Assembly: GCF_025665335.1 (NCBI RefSeq)
Contig: NZ_CP106869.1
Coordinates: forward strand, 1,948,501 to 2,012,500
Source: Xanthomonas sp. AM6
GTDB lineage: Bacteria; Pseudomonadota; Gammaproteobacteria; Xanthomonadales; Xanthomonadaceae
Reading direction: 5' to 3'
DNA: 64,000 nt
This document shows positions 34,453 to 44,235 of this stretch, one piece after another (position 1 is the stretch's first letter; the number at the start of each line of letters is the position of its first letter). Below the pieces are notes generated by a model that was not told the origin of the DNA, ran no database searches, and worked only from the letters and a program-made list of their open reading frames with translations. The translations under genes were made by a program, and so were the position numbers.

Positions 34453-34603
34453 GCGGGACTCGGAACTCGGGACCGGGGACCCGGAAAGGCGCTTGGCCGG
34501 GGCCGACGATGTGCGTGGCAATCGACGGTCAAGGCCAGCAGCGCGGCGGCAACGAAGCTGCACGCCTTGCGCTCTTGCGGGTCCCCGGTCCCGAGTCCCG
34601 CGC
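34453..34603. repeat. Imperfect inverted repeat (GGGACTCGGGACCGGGG type)
   Basis: 34453-34484 (GCGGGACTCGG...GACCGGGGACCCGG) is the inverse of 34577-34603 apart from a 7-nt duplication (AACTCGG) in the left arm. It belongs to the same class of G-rich intergenic palindromes as 39482-39597 and 63098-63215. It lies just upstream of the LacI gene. Confidence 0.75.
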
Positions 34604-34757
34604 TTCCGACCGCCAAATCCACAAACCACCCAAATGCGTTACCATTTGCTATCTCTTCAATGCGGAATGACGGGTGGCCCGCGGCGACGCCGGCCGAGCG
34701 TGCGACATGAGCACTACCATCGCCCCAGCATGAAATCCCGCCCAAGGCTGTCCGAGC

Positions 34758-34781
34758 AGGCGCCCTTGTGGCGCCTTCTTT
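34758..34781 (+). terminator. Terminator-like hairpin in the thrS leader
   Basis: AGGCGCC (34758-34764) pairs with GGCGCCT (34770-34776) around CTTGT and is followed by TCTTTG. It lies 83 nt before the thrS start codon and could be an attenuator. The stem is short and the T tract weak. Confidence 0.4.
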
Positions 34782-34863
34782 GTATCCCGCGCCTTGCGCC
34801 GCCGGCCTCCGGCGCGCGGCGGGAGACGCCCGCCCCGCATCGCTTTCCTTCTTGCCGACTCCC

Positions 34864-36768
34864 ATGATCACGATCACGCTCCCCGACGGCAGCCGCCGCG
34901 AATTCGAACACCCCGTCAGCCCCATGGACGTGGCCCAGTCCATCGGCCCGGGCCTGGCCAAGGCGACCATCGCCGGCCAGGTCGACGGCCGCCTGGTCGA
35001 TGCCAGCGACCTCATCGACCACGACGCCAGCCTGCGCCTCATCACCGCCAAGGACGCCGAGGGCGTGGAGATCATCCGCCACTCCTGCGCGCACCTGGTC
35101 GGGCACGCGGTCAAGCAGCTGTATCCCGAGGTCAAGATGGTGATCGGCCCGGTCATCGCCGAAGGCTTCTACTACGACATCTACAGCGAGCGCCCGTTCA
35201 CCCCCGAGGACATGGCGGCGATCGAAAAGCGCATGCAGGAGCTGATCGCGCAGGACTACGACGTGGTCAAGAAGGTCACCCCGCGCGCCGAGGTGATCGA
35301 GCTGTTCCGCCAGCGCGGCGAGGACTACAAGCTGCGCCTGATCGAGGACATGCCCGACGACGTCACCGCGATGGGCCTGTACTACCACCAGGAATACGTG
35401 GACATGTGCCGCGGCCCGCACGTGCCCAACACGCGCTTCCTCAAGGCGTTCAAGCTGACCCGCATCTCCGGCGCCTACTGGCGCGGTGACGCCAAGAACG
35501 AGCAGCTGCAGCGCATCTACGGCACCGCCTGGGCCGACAAGAAGCAGCTGGACGCCTACATCCTGCGCATGGAGGAAGCCGACAAGCGCGACCACCGCAA
35601 GATCGGCAAGCAGCAGGGCCTGTTCCACCTGCAGGAGGAAGGCCCGGGCCTAGTGTTCTGGCATCCCAAGGGCTGGTCGATCTGGCAGGTGGTCGAGCAG
35701 TACATGCGCAAGGTGTACCGCGACAGCGGCTACGGCGAGGTGCGCTGCCCGCAGATCCTGGACGTGTCGCTGTGGCAGAAGTCCGGCCACTGGGACAACT
35801 ACCAGGACAACATGTTCTTCACCGAATCGGAGAAGCGCACCTACGCGGTCAAGCCGATGAACTGCCCCGGCCACGTGCAGGTGTTCAACCAGGGCCTGCA
35901 TAGCTACCGCGACCTGCCGATCCGCTACGGCGAGTTCGGCGCCTGCCACCGCAACGAGCCGTCCGGCGCGCTGCACGGCATCCTGCGCGTGCGCGGCTTC
36001 ACCCAGGACGACGGCCACATCTTCTGCACCGAGCAGCAGATCGAGGCCGAGGTCACCGCGTTCCACCGCCAGGCGCTGAAGGTGTACGCCGACTTCGGCT
36101 TCGACGACATCCAGATCAAGATCGCGCTGCGCCCGGAAAAGCGCCTGGGCGACGATGCCACCTGGGACAAGGCCGAGGCCGCGCTGCGCGCCGCGCTCGG
36201 CGCCTGCGGCGTGGAGTGGCAGGAGCTGCCGGGCGAGGGCGCGTTCTACGGGCCGAAGATCGAGTACCACCTGAAGGACGCGATCGGCCGCACCTGGCAG
36301 TTGGGCACGATGCAGGTGGACTTCATGATGCCCGGCCGCCTCGGCGCCGAGTACGTGGACGAGAACAGCCACAAGCAGCACCCGGTCATGCTGCACCGGG
36401 CCATCGTCGGCTCGATGGAGCGGTTCATCGGCATCCTGATCGAGCATCACGCCGGCGCCTTCCCGGCCTGGCTGTCGCCGGTGCAGGCGATGGTGATGAA
36501 CATCACCGATGCCCAGGCCGACTACGTAGACAGCGTGCGGAAACTCCTTGCAAATCAAGGCTTCCGCATCGAGGCCGATTTGCGGAACGAAAAAATCGGC
36601 TATAAGATTCGCGAACACACGCTGCAGCGGGTGCCGTACCTGCTGGTGGCGGGCGACCGCGAGAAGGAAAACGGCGCCATTGCAGTGCGCACGCGATCGG
36701 GGGAGGATCTGGGGACCATGTCGGTTGCCGCCTTCGCCGAACGGCTGCTCGCCGAGCAGCTGGCGTAA
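34864..36768 (+). CDS. thrS: Threonyl-tRNA synthetase
   Basis: This enzyme charges tRNA-Thr. The 634-aa protein has the full family architecture: N-terminal TGS domain (1-~62), the editing domain with [15 protein letters not shown] (starting near residue 75), the class II catalytic core and a C-terminal anticodon-binding domain (about 535-634). The zinc ligand Cys334 in MNCPGH falls at the E. coli position. The start is ATG 34864. It is the first gene of the conserved thrS-infC-rpmI-rplT-pheST-ihfA block. Confidence 0.98.
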   Translation: MITITLPDGSRREFEHPVSPMDVAQSIGPGLAKATIAGQVDGRLVDASDLIDHDASLRLITAKDAEGVEIIRHSCAHLVGHAVKQLYPEVKMVIGPVIAEGFYYDIYSERPFTPEDMAAIEKRMQELIAQDYDVVKKVTPRAEVIELFRQRGEDYKLRLIEDMPDDVTAMGLYYHQEYVDMCRGPHVPNTRFLKAFKLTRISGAYWRGDAKNEQLQRIYGTAWADKKQLDAYILRMEEADKRDHRKIGKQQGLFHLQEEGPGLVFWHPKGWSIWQVVEQYMRKVYRDSGYGEVRCPQILDVSLWQKSGHWDNYQDNMFFTESEKRTYAVKPMNCPGHVQVFNQGLHSYRDLPIRYGEFGACHRNEPSGALHGILRVRGFTQDDGHIFCTEQQIEAEVTAFHRQALKVYADFGFDDIQIKIALRPEKRLGDDATWDKAEAALRAALGACGVEWQELPGEGAFYGPKIEYHLKDAIGRTWQLGTMQVDFMMPGRLGAEYVDENSHKQHPVMLHRAIVGSMERFIGILIEHHAGAFPAWLSPVQAMVMNITDAQADYVDSVRKLLANQGFRIEADLRNEKIGYKIREHTLQRVPYLLVAGDREKENGAIAVRTRSGEDLGTMSVAAFAERLLAEQLA

Positions 36769-36831
36769 GACAACCCCGATGCGGGCGGAGCCTCCGCCCG
36801 CATCGGTCCGATTCCCCTGGGAGATTGCAAC

Positions 36832-37356
36832 ATCAGTACCCCTGACAACAAACAGAACCGCAAGAACCAAGAGATCCGCGTCCCGCGGGTCCGCGTGATC
36901 GGCGCGGACGGCGAGATGGTCGGCGTGTTGACCCGCGACGAAGCGCTGGCGCTGGCCGAAGAGGATGGGCTCGACCTGGTCGAGATCCAGCCGCAGGCCG
37001 ATCCGCCGGTCTGCAAGATCATGGACTTCGGCAAGTTCAAGTTCGAGCAGCAGAAGAAGGCCAACGAAGCCAAGAAGAAGACCAAGCAGGTCGAGATCAA
37101 GGAAATCAAGTTCCGTCCGGTCACGGACGAGGGCGATTACCAGATCAAGCTGCGCAACATGCGCCGCTTCCTCGAAGAGGGCGACAAGGTCAAGGTCAAC
37201 ATCCGCTTCCGTGGCCGCGAGATGAGCCACCAGGAACTCGGGCGCGAAATGGCGTCGCGGATCGAGGCCGACCTCGGCGAGGACATCGTCATCGAATCGC
37301 GCCCGCGCCTGGAAGGCCGGCAGATGGTGATGATGATCGCGCCGAAGAAGCGCTGA
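36832..37356 (+). CDS. infC: Translation initiation factor IF-3 with non-canonical ATC start
   Basis: IF-3 checks start-codon pairing in the 30S initiation complex. No ATG, GTG or TTG gives a full-length protein; the first such codon (GTG 36895) would remove conserved N-terminal residues. ATC at 36832 is preceded by GGGAG (36819-36823) 8 nt upstream and gives 174 aa beginning [20 protein letters not shown], the proper family N-terminus. A rare AUU/AUC start is the known basis of IF-3 autoregulation in E. coli. N- and C-terminal domains are intact ([40 protein letters not shown]). It lies 63 nt after thrS. Confidence 0.95.
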   Translation: MSTPDNKQNRKNQEIRVPRVRVIGADGEMVGVLTRDEALALAEEDGLDLVEIQPQADPPVCKIMDFGKFKFEQQKKANEAKKKTKQVEIKEIKFRPVTDEGDYQIKLRNMRRFLEEGDKVKVNIRFRGREMSHQELGREMASRIEADLGEDIVIESRPRLEGRQMVMMIAPKKR

Positions 37357-37399
37357 CCGCAGTTCAGGTTCGCGCCCCGCCTCGCGCGGGAGCGCCGCC

Positions 37400-37427
37400 G
37401 GGCGCCTGCTGGCGCCCTTTGCGTTTT
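37400..37427 (+). terminator. Rho-independent terminator after infC
   Basis: GGGCGCC (37400-37406), loop TGCT, GGCGCCC (37411-37417), followed by TTTGCGTTTT. It lies 44 nt past the infC stop and partly separates thrS-infC from rpmI-rplT. Confidence 0.7.
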
Positions 37428-37530
37428 ACGTGTGTTCCGCCGCCATCCGGTGGCGTCGCTGCGTGGCCGCACGCAAATCGCGCCGCCTGTTGGAATCTCC
37501 GATCCCGAATTCCGGCACGAACCGCATGAT

Positions 37531-37559
37531 TTGCAAGGCATTCCAAGCCCTGGCATAAT
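37531..37559 (+). promoter_or_regulatory. Sigma-70 promoter for rpmI-rplT
   Basis: TTGCAA (37531-37536), 17-nt spacer, CATAAT (37554-37559): five of six matches at the -10 and four of six at the -35. It lies after the infC terminator and 155 nt before rpmI. Confidence 0.65.
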
Positions 37560-37565
37560 GCGCGG

Positions 37566-37714
37566 CCCAGTGCATCGGGTTTGCCGTTCACGCGGCAACA
37601 GGACCCGCCCTGATCCTTCCGGATCAAGGGCTTACAAGCCGGTACGGGCACGGACGGAAAGTGTGGCGCAGCCACCGCCCTGACCAGTGACAAAACACCA
37701 TCAAGGACATTGCA
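37566..37714 (+). promoter_or_regulatory. Structured leader of rpmI-rplT, possible L20 autoregulatory leader
   Basis: The ~150-nt leader between the promoter and rpmI folds locally, for example TGATCC-TTCC-GGATCA near 37611-37626. In E. coli and Bacillus ribosomal protein L20 represses the rpmI-rplT message by binding such a leader. The assignment here is by position and rests on no conserved motif that I could verify. Confidence 0.35.
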
Positions 37715-37912
37715 ATGCCCAAGATCAAGACCAACCGGGCGGCGGCCAAGCGTTTCCGCAAGACCGCCTCCGGCAAGTACAAGTGCGGCCACGCCAACCG
37801 TAGCCATATCCTCACCAAGAAAGCGACCAAGCGGAAGCGCAACCTGCGGCAGACGAACCACGTTCGTGCCGAGGACGCTGGCCGTCTTGACCGTATGCTG
37901 CCTTACCTCTGA
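37715..37912 (+). CDS. rpmI: 50S ribosomal protein L35
   Basis: A 65-aa, very basic protein starting [20 protein letters not shown], the standard L35 N-terminus. It lies 10 nt before rplT, with which it is always co-transcribed. Confidence 0.98.
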
Positions 37913-37922
37913 GGACTGAACC

Positions 37923-38282
37923 ATGGCTCGAGTAAAACGTGGCGTCCAGGCACGCCGTCGTCACAAGAAAGTTCTGAACCTGGCCAAGGGCTACTACAAC
38001 GCCCGCCGCAAGGTCTTCCGCGTCGCCAAGCAGGCGGTGATCAAGGCGCAGCAGTACGCCTACATCGGCCGCAAGCAGAAGAAGCGCAATTTCCGTTCGC
38101 TGTGGATCACCCGCATCAATGCGGCGGCCCGCATCAACGGCCTGAGCTACAGCCGTTTCATGAACGGCCTGCTCAAGGCCGGCATCACCCTGGACCGCAA
38201 GGTGCTGGCGGACATCGCCGTGCACGACGCGCAGGGCTTTGCCGCCTTGGCGGAGAAGGCAAAGGGCGCGCTGGCGGCATAA
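37923..38282 (+). CDS. rplT: 50S ribosomal protein L20
   Basis: 119 aa starting [18 protein letters not shown] and containing [21 protein letters not shown], typical of L20. L20 is needed for early 50S assembly and often represses its own operon. A strong terminator follows 75 nt later. Confidence 0.98.
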   Translation: MARVKRGVQARRRHKKVLNLAKGYYNARRKVFRVAKQAVIKAQQYAYIGRKQKKRNFRSLWITRINAAARINGLSYSRFMNGLLKAGITLDRKVLADIAVHDAQGFAALAEKAKGALAA

Positions 38283-38357
38283 TGCAGGTCCCTCTGCAAC
38301 GGCCCGCACCTCCATGTGCGGACCGTTGAACAGCAGCAGGGAAATAGCAGACATGCA

Positions 38358-38386
38358 GGGGAAGGGCGCGAGTCCTTCCCCTTTTT
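38358..38386 (+). terminator. Rho-independent terminator after rplT / pheST leader terminator
   Basis: GGGGAAGG (38358-38365) pairs with CCTTCCCC (38374-38381) around an 8-nt loop and is followed by TTTTT (38382-38386). In E. coli a terminator here attenuates pheST through a Phe-rich leader peptide. I see no Phe-rich peptide in 38283-38357, so simple termination is the safer reading. Confidence 0.85.
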
Positions 38387-38399
38387 GCGTTTTGTGCAT

Positions 38400-38428
38400 C
38401 CCGATCGCGAGTTTTACCCGCGATCGGG
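38400..38428 (+). other. Hairpin in the pheS leader
   Basis: CCCGATCGCG (38400-38409) pairs with CGCGATCGGG (38419-38428) around a 9-nt AT-rich loop. No T tract follows. It lies 57 nt before the pheS start and may influence expression of pheS. Confidence 0.55.
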
Positions 38429-38473
38429 TGTGTCCCGAGCACCGTATCCGGATCGGGCGGTCGGCTGAATTGA

Positions 38474-39481
<1,008 letters not shown>

Positions 39482-39597
39482 GGGCCGGGATTGGGGATTC
39501 GGGATTGGGGATTCGCGAAAGCGGTTCCATCCTGATTCCCGATCCCGCACGAAGCCGCTGTTACGAATCCCCAATCCCGAATCCCCAATCCCGGCCC
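39482..39597. repeat. Long perfect inverted repeat filling the pheS-pheT gap
   Basis: Arms 39482-39515 and 39564-39597 are perfect complements over 34 bp. Each arm holds two units of GGGATTGGGGATTC. The 48-nt middle contains further short matches. Elements of this type are common between genes in Xanthomonas. Its place inside an operon means it would be transcribed and form a very stable hairpin just before the pheT start. Confidence 0.93.
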
Positions 39598-39601
39598 CTC
39601 A

Positions 39602-41980
39602 ATGAAATTCAGCGAAAACTGGCTGCGCAGCCACGTCCCCACCCAGGCCTCGCGCGATGAACTGGCCGCGACCCTGACCGCCATCGGCCTGGAGGTCGAG
39701 GAGGTCACGCCGCTCGGCGAGTCGCTGCAGCAGGTGGTGGTGGCGCGCATCGTCGAGGCGGTGCGGCATCCGGAGGCCGACCGGCTGCAGGTGTGCCAGG
39801 TCGATGCCGGGCAGGGCGGGATGCTGCAGATCGTCTGCGGCGCCCCGAACGCGCGCGCCGGGCTGGTCGCGCCGCTGGCGCTGGTCGGCGCCCAGGTCGG
39901 CGGCATCGCGATCAAGGCGGCCAAGCTGCGCGGCGTGGAATCCAACGGCATGCTGTGCTCGGCCAAGGAACTGGGCCTGGACAGCGATGCGTCCGGCCTG
40001 TTCGAACTGCCCGACGACGCGCCGATCGGCCAGGCGCTGGCCGAGTACCTGGGCCTGCCCGACGCCAGCATCGAGATCAAGCTGACCCCGAACCGCGCCG
40101 ACTGCTTCGGCGTGCGCGGCATCGCCTACGACGTGGCCGCGGCCTGCGCCAGCGAAGTGCTGCCGTTCGCGGCCGAGCCGGTCGCGGTGACCAGTGCGCG
40201 CAAGCTCGAGGTGCGCCTGGAGGCGGGCGGCGACGCGCCGCGTTACTGCGGCCGCGTCGTCGAGGATCTCGACCCGGCGGCGAAGACGCCGCTGTGGATG
40301 GCCGAGCGCCTGCGCCGCAGCGGCGTGCGCCCGGTGTCGCTGCTGGTGGACATCACCCAGTACGTGATGCTGGAACTGGGCCAGCCGATGCATGCCTTCG
40401 ACCTGGACACGCTGCACGGCCCGGTCGCGGTGCGCCGCGCCCGCGCCGGCGAGACGCTGAAGCTGCTCGACGGCCGCGACGCGACGCTCGACGACGGCTT
40501 CCTGGCCATCGCCGACGGCGACCGCGTGGTCGCCCTGGCCGGATTGATGGGCGGCCACGACACCCGCGTCACCGACGCCACCCGCCACGTGTTCCTGGAG
40601 GCGGCGCATTTCGCGCCGGCGGCGATCATGGGCCGCGGCCGCAAGCTCGGCCTGCACACCGATGCCGGGCACCGTTTCGAGCGCGGCGTGGATCCGGCCC
40701 TGCCGCGGCAGGCGCTGGAGCTGGCGACGCGGCTGGTGCTGGAACTGGCCGGCGGCCGCGCCGGTCCGGTGGTCGAGGCCGAACTGCCCGACTACCTGCC
40801 GGCGCCCGCGCCGATCGCGCTGCGCCGCGCGCGCATCGTGCGCGTGCTCGGCATCGAGATCGCCGACGCCGAGGTCGAGCGCATCCTGCGCGCCTTGGGC
40901 ATGGCCGTTGCCGCCAGCGCCGACGGCTGGCAGGTGACCGCGCCGAGCCGCCGCTTCGACATCGCCCTGGAAGAGGACCTGATCGAGGAGCTGGCGCGCA
41001 TCCACGGCTACGACCGCTTGCCGACCACGCTGCCGGGCGGCGCCTCGCGCATCGCCATGGGCAGCGAGACGCAGCTGGACGAACTGAGCGCGCGCCGCCA
41101 GCTGGTCGCGCGCGAGATGCTGGAGACCATCAACTACGCCTTCGTCGATGCCGGCCTGCTGGACCAGTGGGGCCTGGACGCCGGGCGCGTGGCGCTGGCC
41201 AATCCGCTCAGCGCCGAGCTGGCGGTGATGCGCCCGTCGCTGCTGCCGGGGCTGGTCGCGGCGCTGGGCCGCAATGCCGCGCGGCAGGCCGGGCGCGTGC
41301 GCCTGTTCGAGCTGGGCAAGGCGTTCGCGGCCGCGGCCGGCGCCGATGCCGCGCCGGTCGAGACCCAGCGCGTGGCCGCGGCGGTGTGCGGCGATGCCGA
41401 GGCGCTGCAATGGGGCCTGCCGGCGCGCAAGGTCGACTTTCACGACCTGAAGGGCGATCTGGAGTCGCTGGCCAGCGCCGCCGGCGCGCGCCTGGACTAC
41501 CGTCCGTCGGCGCTGCCGTTCGCGCATCCGACCCGGTCGGCCGACGTGTACCGCGACGGCGCGCGCATCGGCTGGATCGGCCAGCTGCATCCGCGGCTGC
41601 TGCAGGCGATGCAGATCGACGTGGACGTGCTCGGGTTCGAGCTGGACCTGGCGCCGCTGGCCGCGCGCGCGCTGCCGCGTGCCGCCGAGCTGTCGCGGTT
41701 CCCGTCGGTGCGCCGCGACCTGGCGTTCCTGGTGCCGGAGGCGGTGGCCTGGTCGGCGCTGGCGGACAGCGTGCGCGGCGCGGTCGGGCCGCTGCTGCGC
41801 GAGGTGGTGCTGTTCGACCGCTACGTCGGGCCGGGGGTCGAGGCGGGTTTCAAGAGTCTCGCTATGGGCTTGATTTTGCAGGACAACTCGCGCACTCTGA
41901 CGGATCGCGATGTGGATGCAGTGGTCGCCGATGCAGTGGCGGCGCTGGCGCGCGAACACGATGCGCGGATTCGCGGCTGA
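39602..41980 (+). CDS. pheT: Phenylalanyl-tRNA synthetase beta subunit
   Basis: A 792-aa beta subunit with all domains in order: tRNA-binding EMAP-like domain (about 40-150, VCQVDAGQGGMLQIVCGAPNARAG), B3/B4 editing domain, B5 domain, catalytic-like core and C-terminal ferredoxin-fold anticodon domain (about 700-792, SRFPSVRRDLAFLVPEAVAW). It starts at ATG 39602, directly after the inverted repeat, with no clear ribosome site. Confidence 0.98.
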   Translation: MKFSENWLRSHVPTQASRDELAATLTAIGLEVEEVTPLGESLQQVVVARIVEAVRHPEADRLQVCQVDAGQGGMLQIVCGAPNARAGLVAPLALVGAQVGGIAIKAAKLRGVESNGMLCSAKELGLDSDASGLFELPDDAPIGQALAEYLGLPDASIEIKLTPNRADCFGVRGIAYDVAAACASEVLPFAAEPVAVTSARKLEVRLEAGGDAPRYCGRVVEDLDPAAKTPLWMAERLRRSGVRPVSLLVDITQYVMLELGQPMHAFDLDTLHGPVAVRRARAGETLKLLDGRDATLDDGFLAIADGDRVVALAGLMGGHDTRVTDATRHVFLEAAHFAPAAIMGRGRKLGLHTDAGHRFERGVDPALPRQALELATRLVLELAGGRAGPVVEAELPDYLPAPAPIALRRARIVRVLGIEIADAEVERILRALGMAVAASADGWQVTAPSRRFDIALEEDLIEELARIHGYDRLPTTLPGGASRIAMGSETQLDELSARRQLVAREMLETINYAFVDAGLLDQWGLDAGRVALANPLSAELAVMRPSLLPGLVAALGRNAARQAGRVRLFELGKAFAAAAGADAAPVETQRVAAAVCGDAEALQWGLPARKVDFHDLKGDLESLASAAGARLDYRPSALPFAHPTRSADVYRDGARIGWIGQLHPRLLQAMQIDVDVLGFELDLAPLAARALPRAAELSRFPSVRRDLAFLVPEAVAWSALADSVRGAVGPLLREVVLFDRYVGPGVEAGFKSLAMGLILQDNSRTLTDRDVDAVVADAVAALAREHDARIRG

Positions 41981-42001
41981 GACGCAGGGGATAGCAGGGC
42001 A

Positions 42002-42301
42002 ATGGCGTTGACCAAAGCGGAAATGGCCGAACGGTTGTTCGACGAAGTCGGGCTGAACAAGCGCGAGGCCAAGGAATTCGTCGATGCTTTCTTCGATGTG
42101 CTGCGCGATGCGCTGGAGCAGGGGCGGCAGGTGAAGCTGTCCGGCTTCGGCAACTTCGATCTGCGCCGCAAGAACCAACGGCCCGGTCGCAACCCCAAGA
42201 CCGGCGAAGAAATCCCGATCTCGGCGCGGACGGTGGTGACCTTCCGCCCGGGACAGAAGCTCAAGGAGCGAGTGGAGGCTTATGCTGGACCCGGGCAGTA
42301 A
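42002..42301 (+). CDS. ihfA: Integration host factor alpha subunit
   Basis: 99 aa starting [20 protein letters not shown], with the DNA-bending arm ([20 protein letters not shown]) of the IHF/HU family. IHF bends DNA at promoters and recombination sites. It lies 21 nt after pheT, as in E. coli, and its last 20 nt overlap the next gene. Confidence 0.98.
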   Translation: MALTKAEMAERLFDEVGLNKREAKEFVDAFFDVLRDALEQGRQVKLSGFGNFDLRRKNQRPGRNPKTGEEIPISARTVVTFRPGQKLKERVEAYAGPGQ

Positions 42302-42638
42302 CCGCGAACTTCCGCCGATTCCGGCCAAGCGCTACTTCACCATCGGTGAGGTCAGCGAGCTGTGCGACGTCAAGCCGCACGTGCTGCGCTACTGGGAGAC
42401 CGAATTCCCCAGCCTGGAACCGGTCAAGCGCCGCGGCAACCGCCGCTACTACCAGCGCCACGACGTGCTGATGGTGCGGCAGATCCGCAGCCTGCTGTAC
42501 GAACAGGGCTATACGATCGGCGGCGCGCGCTTGCGCCTGGACGGCGAGGGCGCGCGGCAGGAGTCGGCGCTGAGCAACCAGATCATCAAGCAGGTGCGGC
42601 AGGAACTGGAAGAAGTGCTGCAGTTGCTGCGCCGTTGA
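42282..42638 (+). CDS. MerR-family transcriptional regulator
   Basis: 118 aa starting at ATG 42282, inside the end of ihfA. The MerR helix-turn-helix is clear: [47 protein letters not shown]-terminal coiled coil follows (about 95-118). There is no effector domain and no metal-binding cysteines, so the ligand is unknown. The ihfA-merR pair ahead of tRNA-Pro and gum is conserved in Xanthomonas. Confidence 0.95.
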   Translation: MLDPGSNRELPPIPAKRYFTIGEVSELCDVKPHVLRYWETEFPSLEPVKRRGNRRYYQRHDVLMVRQIRSLLYEQGYTIGGARLRLDGEGARQESALSNQIIKQVRQELEEVLQLLRR

Positions 42639-42682
42639 GCGGCCACGGCGCGACCGGCTAGGAAAGGCCGCGCCAATCCCGC

Positions 42683-42688
42683 TATAAT
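42683..42688 (+). promoter_or_regulatory. -10 element of the tRNA-Pro promoter
   Basis: A perfect TATAAT lies 48 nt before the tRNA, followed by a GC-rich discriminator typical of stable-RNA promoters. No good -35 is visible at the proper distance. Confidence 0.55.
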
Positions 42689-42735
42689 CGCCAGCTCGCC
42701 GCGAGGCGGGCCGCCGCCACGGCGGACGTTTTTAC

Positions 42736-42812
42736 CGGGGTATAGCGCAGCCTGGTAGCGCACTAGTCTGGGGGACTAGTGGTCGTCGGTTCGAATCCGG
42801 CTACCCCGACCA
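42736..42812 (+). tRNA. tRNA-Pro (GGG)
   Basis: The acceptor stem pairs CGGGGTA (42736-42742) with TACCCCG (42802-42808), followed by discriminator A and encoded CCA. The anticodon stem CTAGT/ACTAG encloses CTGGGGG, giving anticodon GGG. The T loop TTCGAAT is present. It stands just upstream of the gum operon, as in other Xanthomonas. Confidence 0.97.
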
Positions 42813-42820
42813 TCTTCGAA

Positions 42821-42849
42821 GGCCCATGTCAGCGACATGGGCCTTTTTT
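42821..42849 (+). terminator. Rho-independent terminator after tRNA-Pro
   Basis: GGCCCATGTC (42821-42830) pairs perfectly with GACATGGGCC (42834-42843) and is followed by six T. Downstream, 42850-43353 has only short conflicting frames and no gene I can support. Confidence 0.93.
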
Positions 42850-43353
42850 CGTTCTGCGCCGTTCGGTTCGGCGCCTGGGTCTTGTTGCGCGAACCCGGCG
42901 TGGCGTCGGCGCGCGGATAAACGGCAAGCGGGAGGGCGCGTGCCGCGGTGCAACGCCATCTTGCGCGCCGGAGCGGCCTGGTCCAGACGCTGTCGCTCCG
43001 GGAGCAGGCTGGCGCCACAGGCGTTCGGTAAGGCATGGCCTGACTGAGCTGGTTCCGCAGAATGTGCCAGCGGTGGGGCCTGGATCATGGCCCCGGCCGG
43101 AATCGGGCGGCGGTGTAGACAAATGCCCCGGTGCCGAACGAATCCCGGCATATGCAAACAAGACGGTGGGAAGGCCAAGCCGCCAGCAGCGACGGGACGC
43201 TGGCGCCGAACTGCGAGGGAGGGCCGTCAAGGCATTGACATGCGTCACGTTAACGTCGTGTCTTTTGCTGCACTGCTTCGTTCGCAATGCTGAATATCCG
43301 GACATGTAGTTGAATCTCGCCGGTATGCCGTCAAAAAAATGTCGGATCATGTC

Positions 43354-43382
43354 TTGGTACGTGCAGATAGCTGTGCCATAGT
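43354..43382 (+). promoter_or_regulatory. Probable gum operon promoter
   Basis: TTGGTA (43354-43359), 17-nt spacer, CATAGT (43377-43382) lies about 155 bp upstream of gumB in an AT-richer stretch. X. campestris gum is known to be expressed mainly from one promoter before gumB. I choose this pair by sequence only. Confidence 0.5.
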
Positions 43383-43536
43383 GCACTGCAACACGAGGCT
43401 TCACTGTTGGCCCGGGCAATCGCCCGAGGCTGGAAATGACACTGCAATCGTCTTACCCGACCGGTGATGGAGCGCTGGCCGGCGGGAGGAGTGTGGCGTT
43501 CTCAAAACCACTCGACAGAGGGCATCGGCATCGCGC

Positions 43537-44235
43537 ATGGGTAAACTTTTCGGTACGTTCAATCGGGCATTGGGCCTGGCCCTTTCCTGTCTGGTCTTCC
43601 TGTCCGCATGCAGCAGCGGGCCGAAGCTGCGGACGGATCTGCCTCCGGGCGATCCACTGGCGGGCGCGATGGGGCAGCCGGAGTACCTGCTCGGCCCCGG
43701 CGACCTGTTGACGGTCAAGGTGTTCCAGATCGACGACCTGGAGCGCCAGGTGCGGGTCGACAACGAGGGCCGCATCTCGCTGCCGCTGATCGGCGACGTC
43801 AAGGCCGCCGGGCGCAGCGTCAACGCGCTGCAGAAGGACATCGCCGAACGCTACCGCAACGGCTATCTGCAGAACCCGCAGGTCTCGGTGCTGGTCGATG
43901 AATTCACCGGCAACCGGGTCACCGTGACCGGCGCGGTCACCGAACCGGGCATCTATCCGATCGCAGGCTCCGCGCTGACCCTGCAGCAGGCGCTGGCGCT
44001 GGGCAAGGGCGTCAACAACGTCGCCAGCCGCGGCAACGTGGTGGTGTTCCGCAACGTCGGCGGGCAGAAGATGCTGGCCCGTTTCGACCTGGGCGATATC
44101 GAGAAGGGCATCTCTCCCGACCCGGAAATCTATGGCGGCGACCTGGTCGTGGTGTACCGCTCCGACGCGCGCCTGCTGCTGCGCACGGTGGTCGAGCTGA
44201 CCCCGTTCGTGATGATCTGGCGGGCCTACCGATGA
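43537..44235 (+). CDS. gumB: Xanthan export outer-membrane lipoprotein GumB
   Basis: GumB is the outer-membrane polysaccharide export (OPX, Wza-like) component through which xanthan leaves the cell. The 232-aa protein has a signal peptide with lipobox LSAC (Cys25), then the Poly_export domain (YLLGPGDLLTVKVFQIDDLERQ) and a SLBB-like domain (RVTVTGAVTEPGIYPI). The start is ATG 43537. The stop overlaps the gumC start (ATGA). Confidence 0.97.
   Translation: MGKLFGTFNRALGLALSCLVFLSACSSGPKLRTDLPPGDPLAGAMGQPEYLLGPGDLLTVKVFQIDDLERQVRVDNEGRISLPLIGDVKAAGRSVNALQKDIAERYRNGYLQNPQVSVLVDEFTGNRVTVTGAVTEPGIYPIAGSALTLQQALALGKGVNNVASRGNVVVFRNVGGQKMLARFDLGDIEKGISPDPEIYGGDLVVVYRSDARLLLRTVVELTPFVMIWRAYR

Noticed and set aside
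42850-43353. Several overlapping frames between tRNA-Pro and gumB
   Set aside because: They conflict with each other on both strands, lack ribosome sites and show no family resemblance. The region is taken as the gum upstream region.
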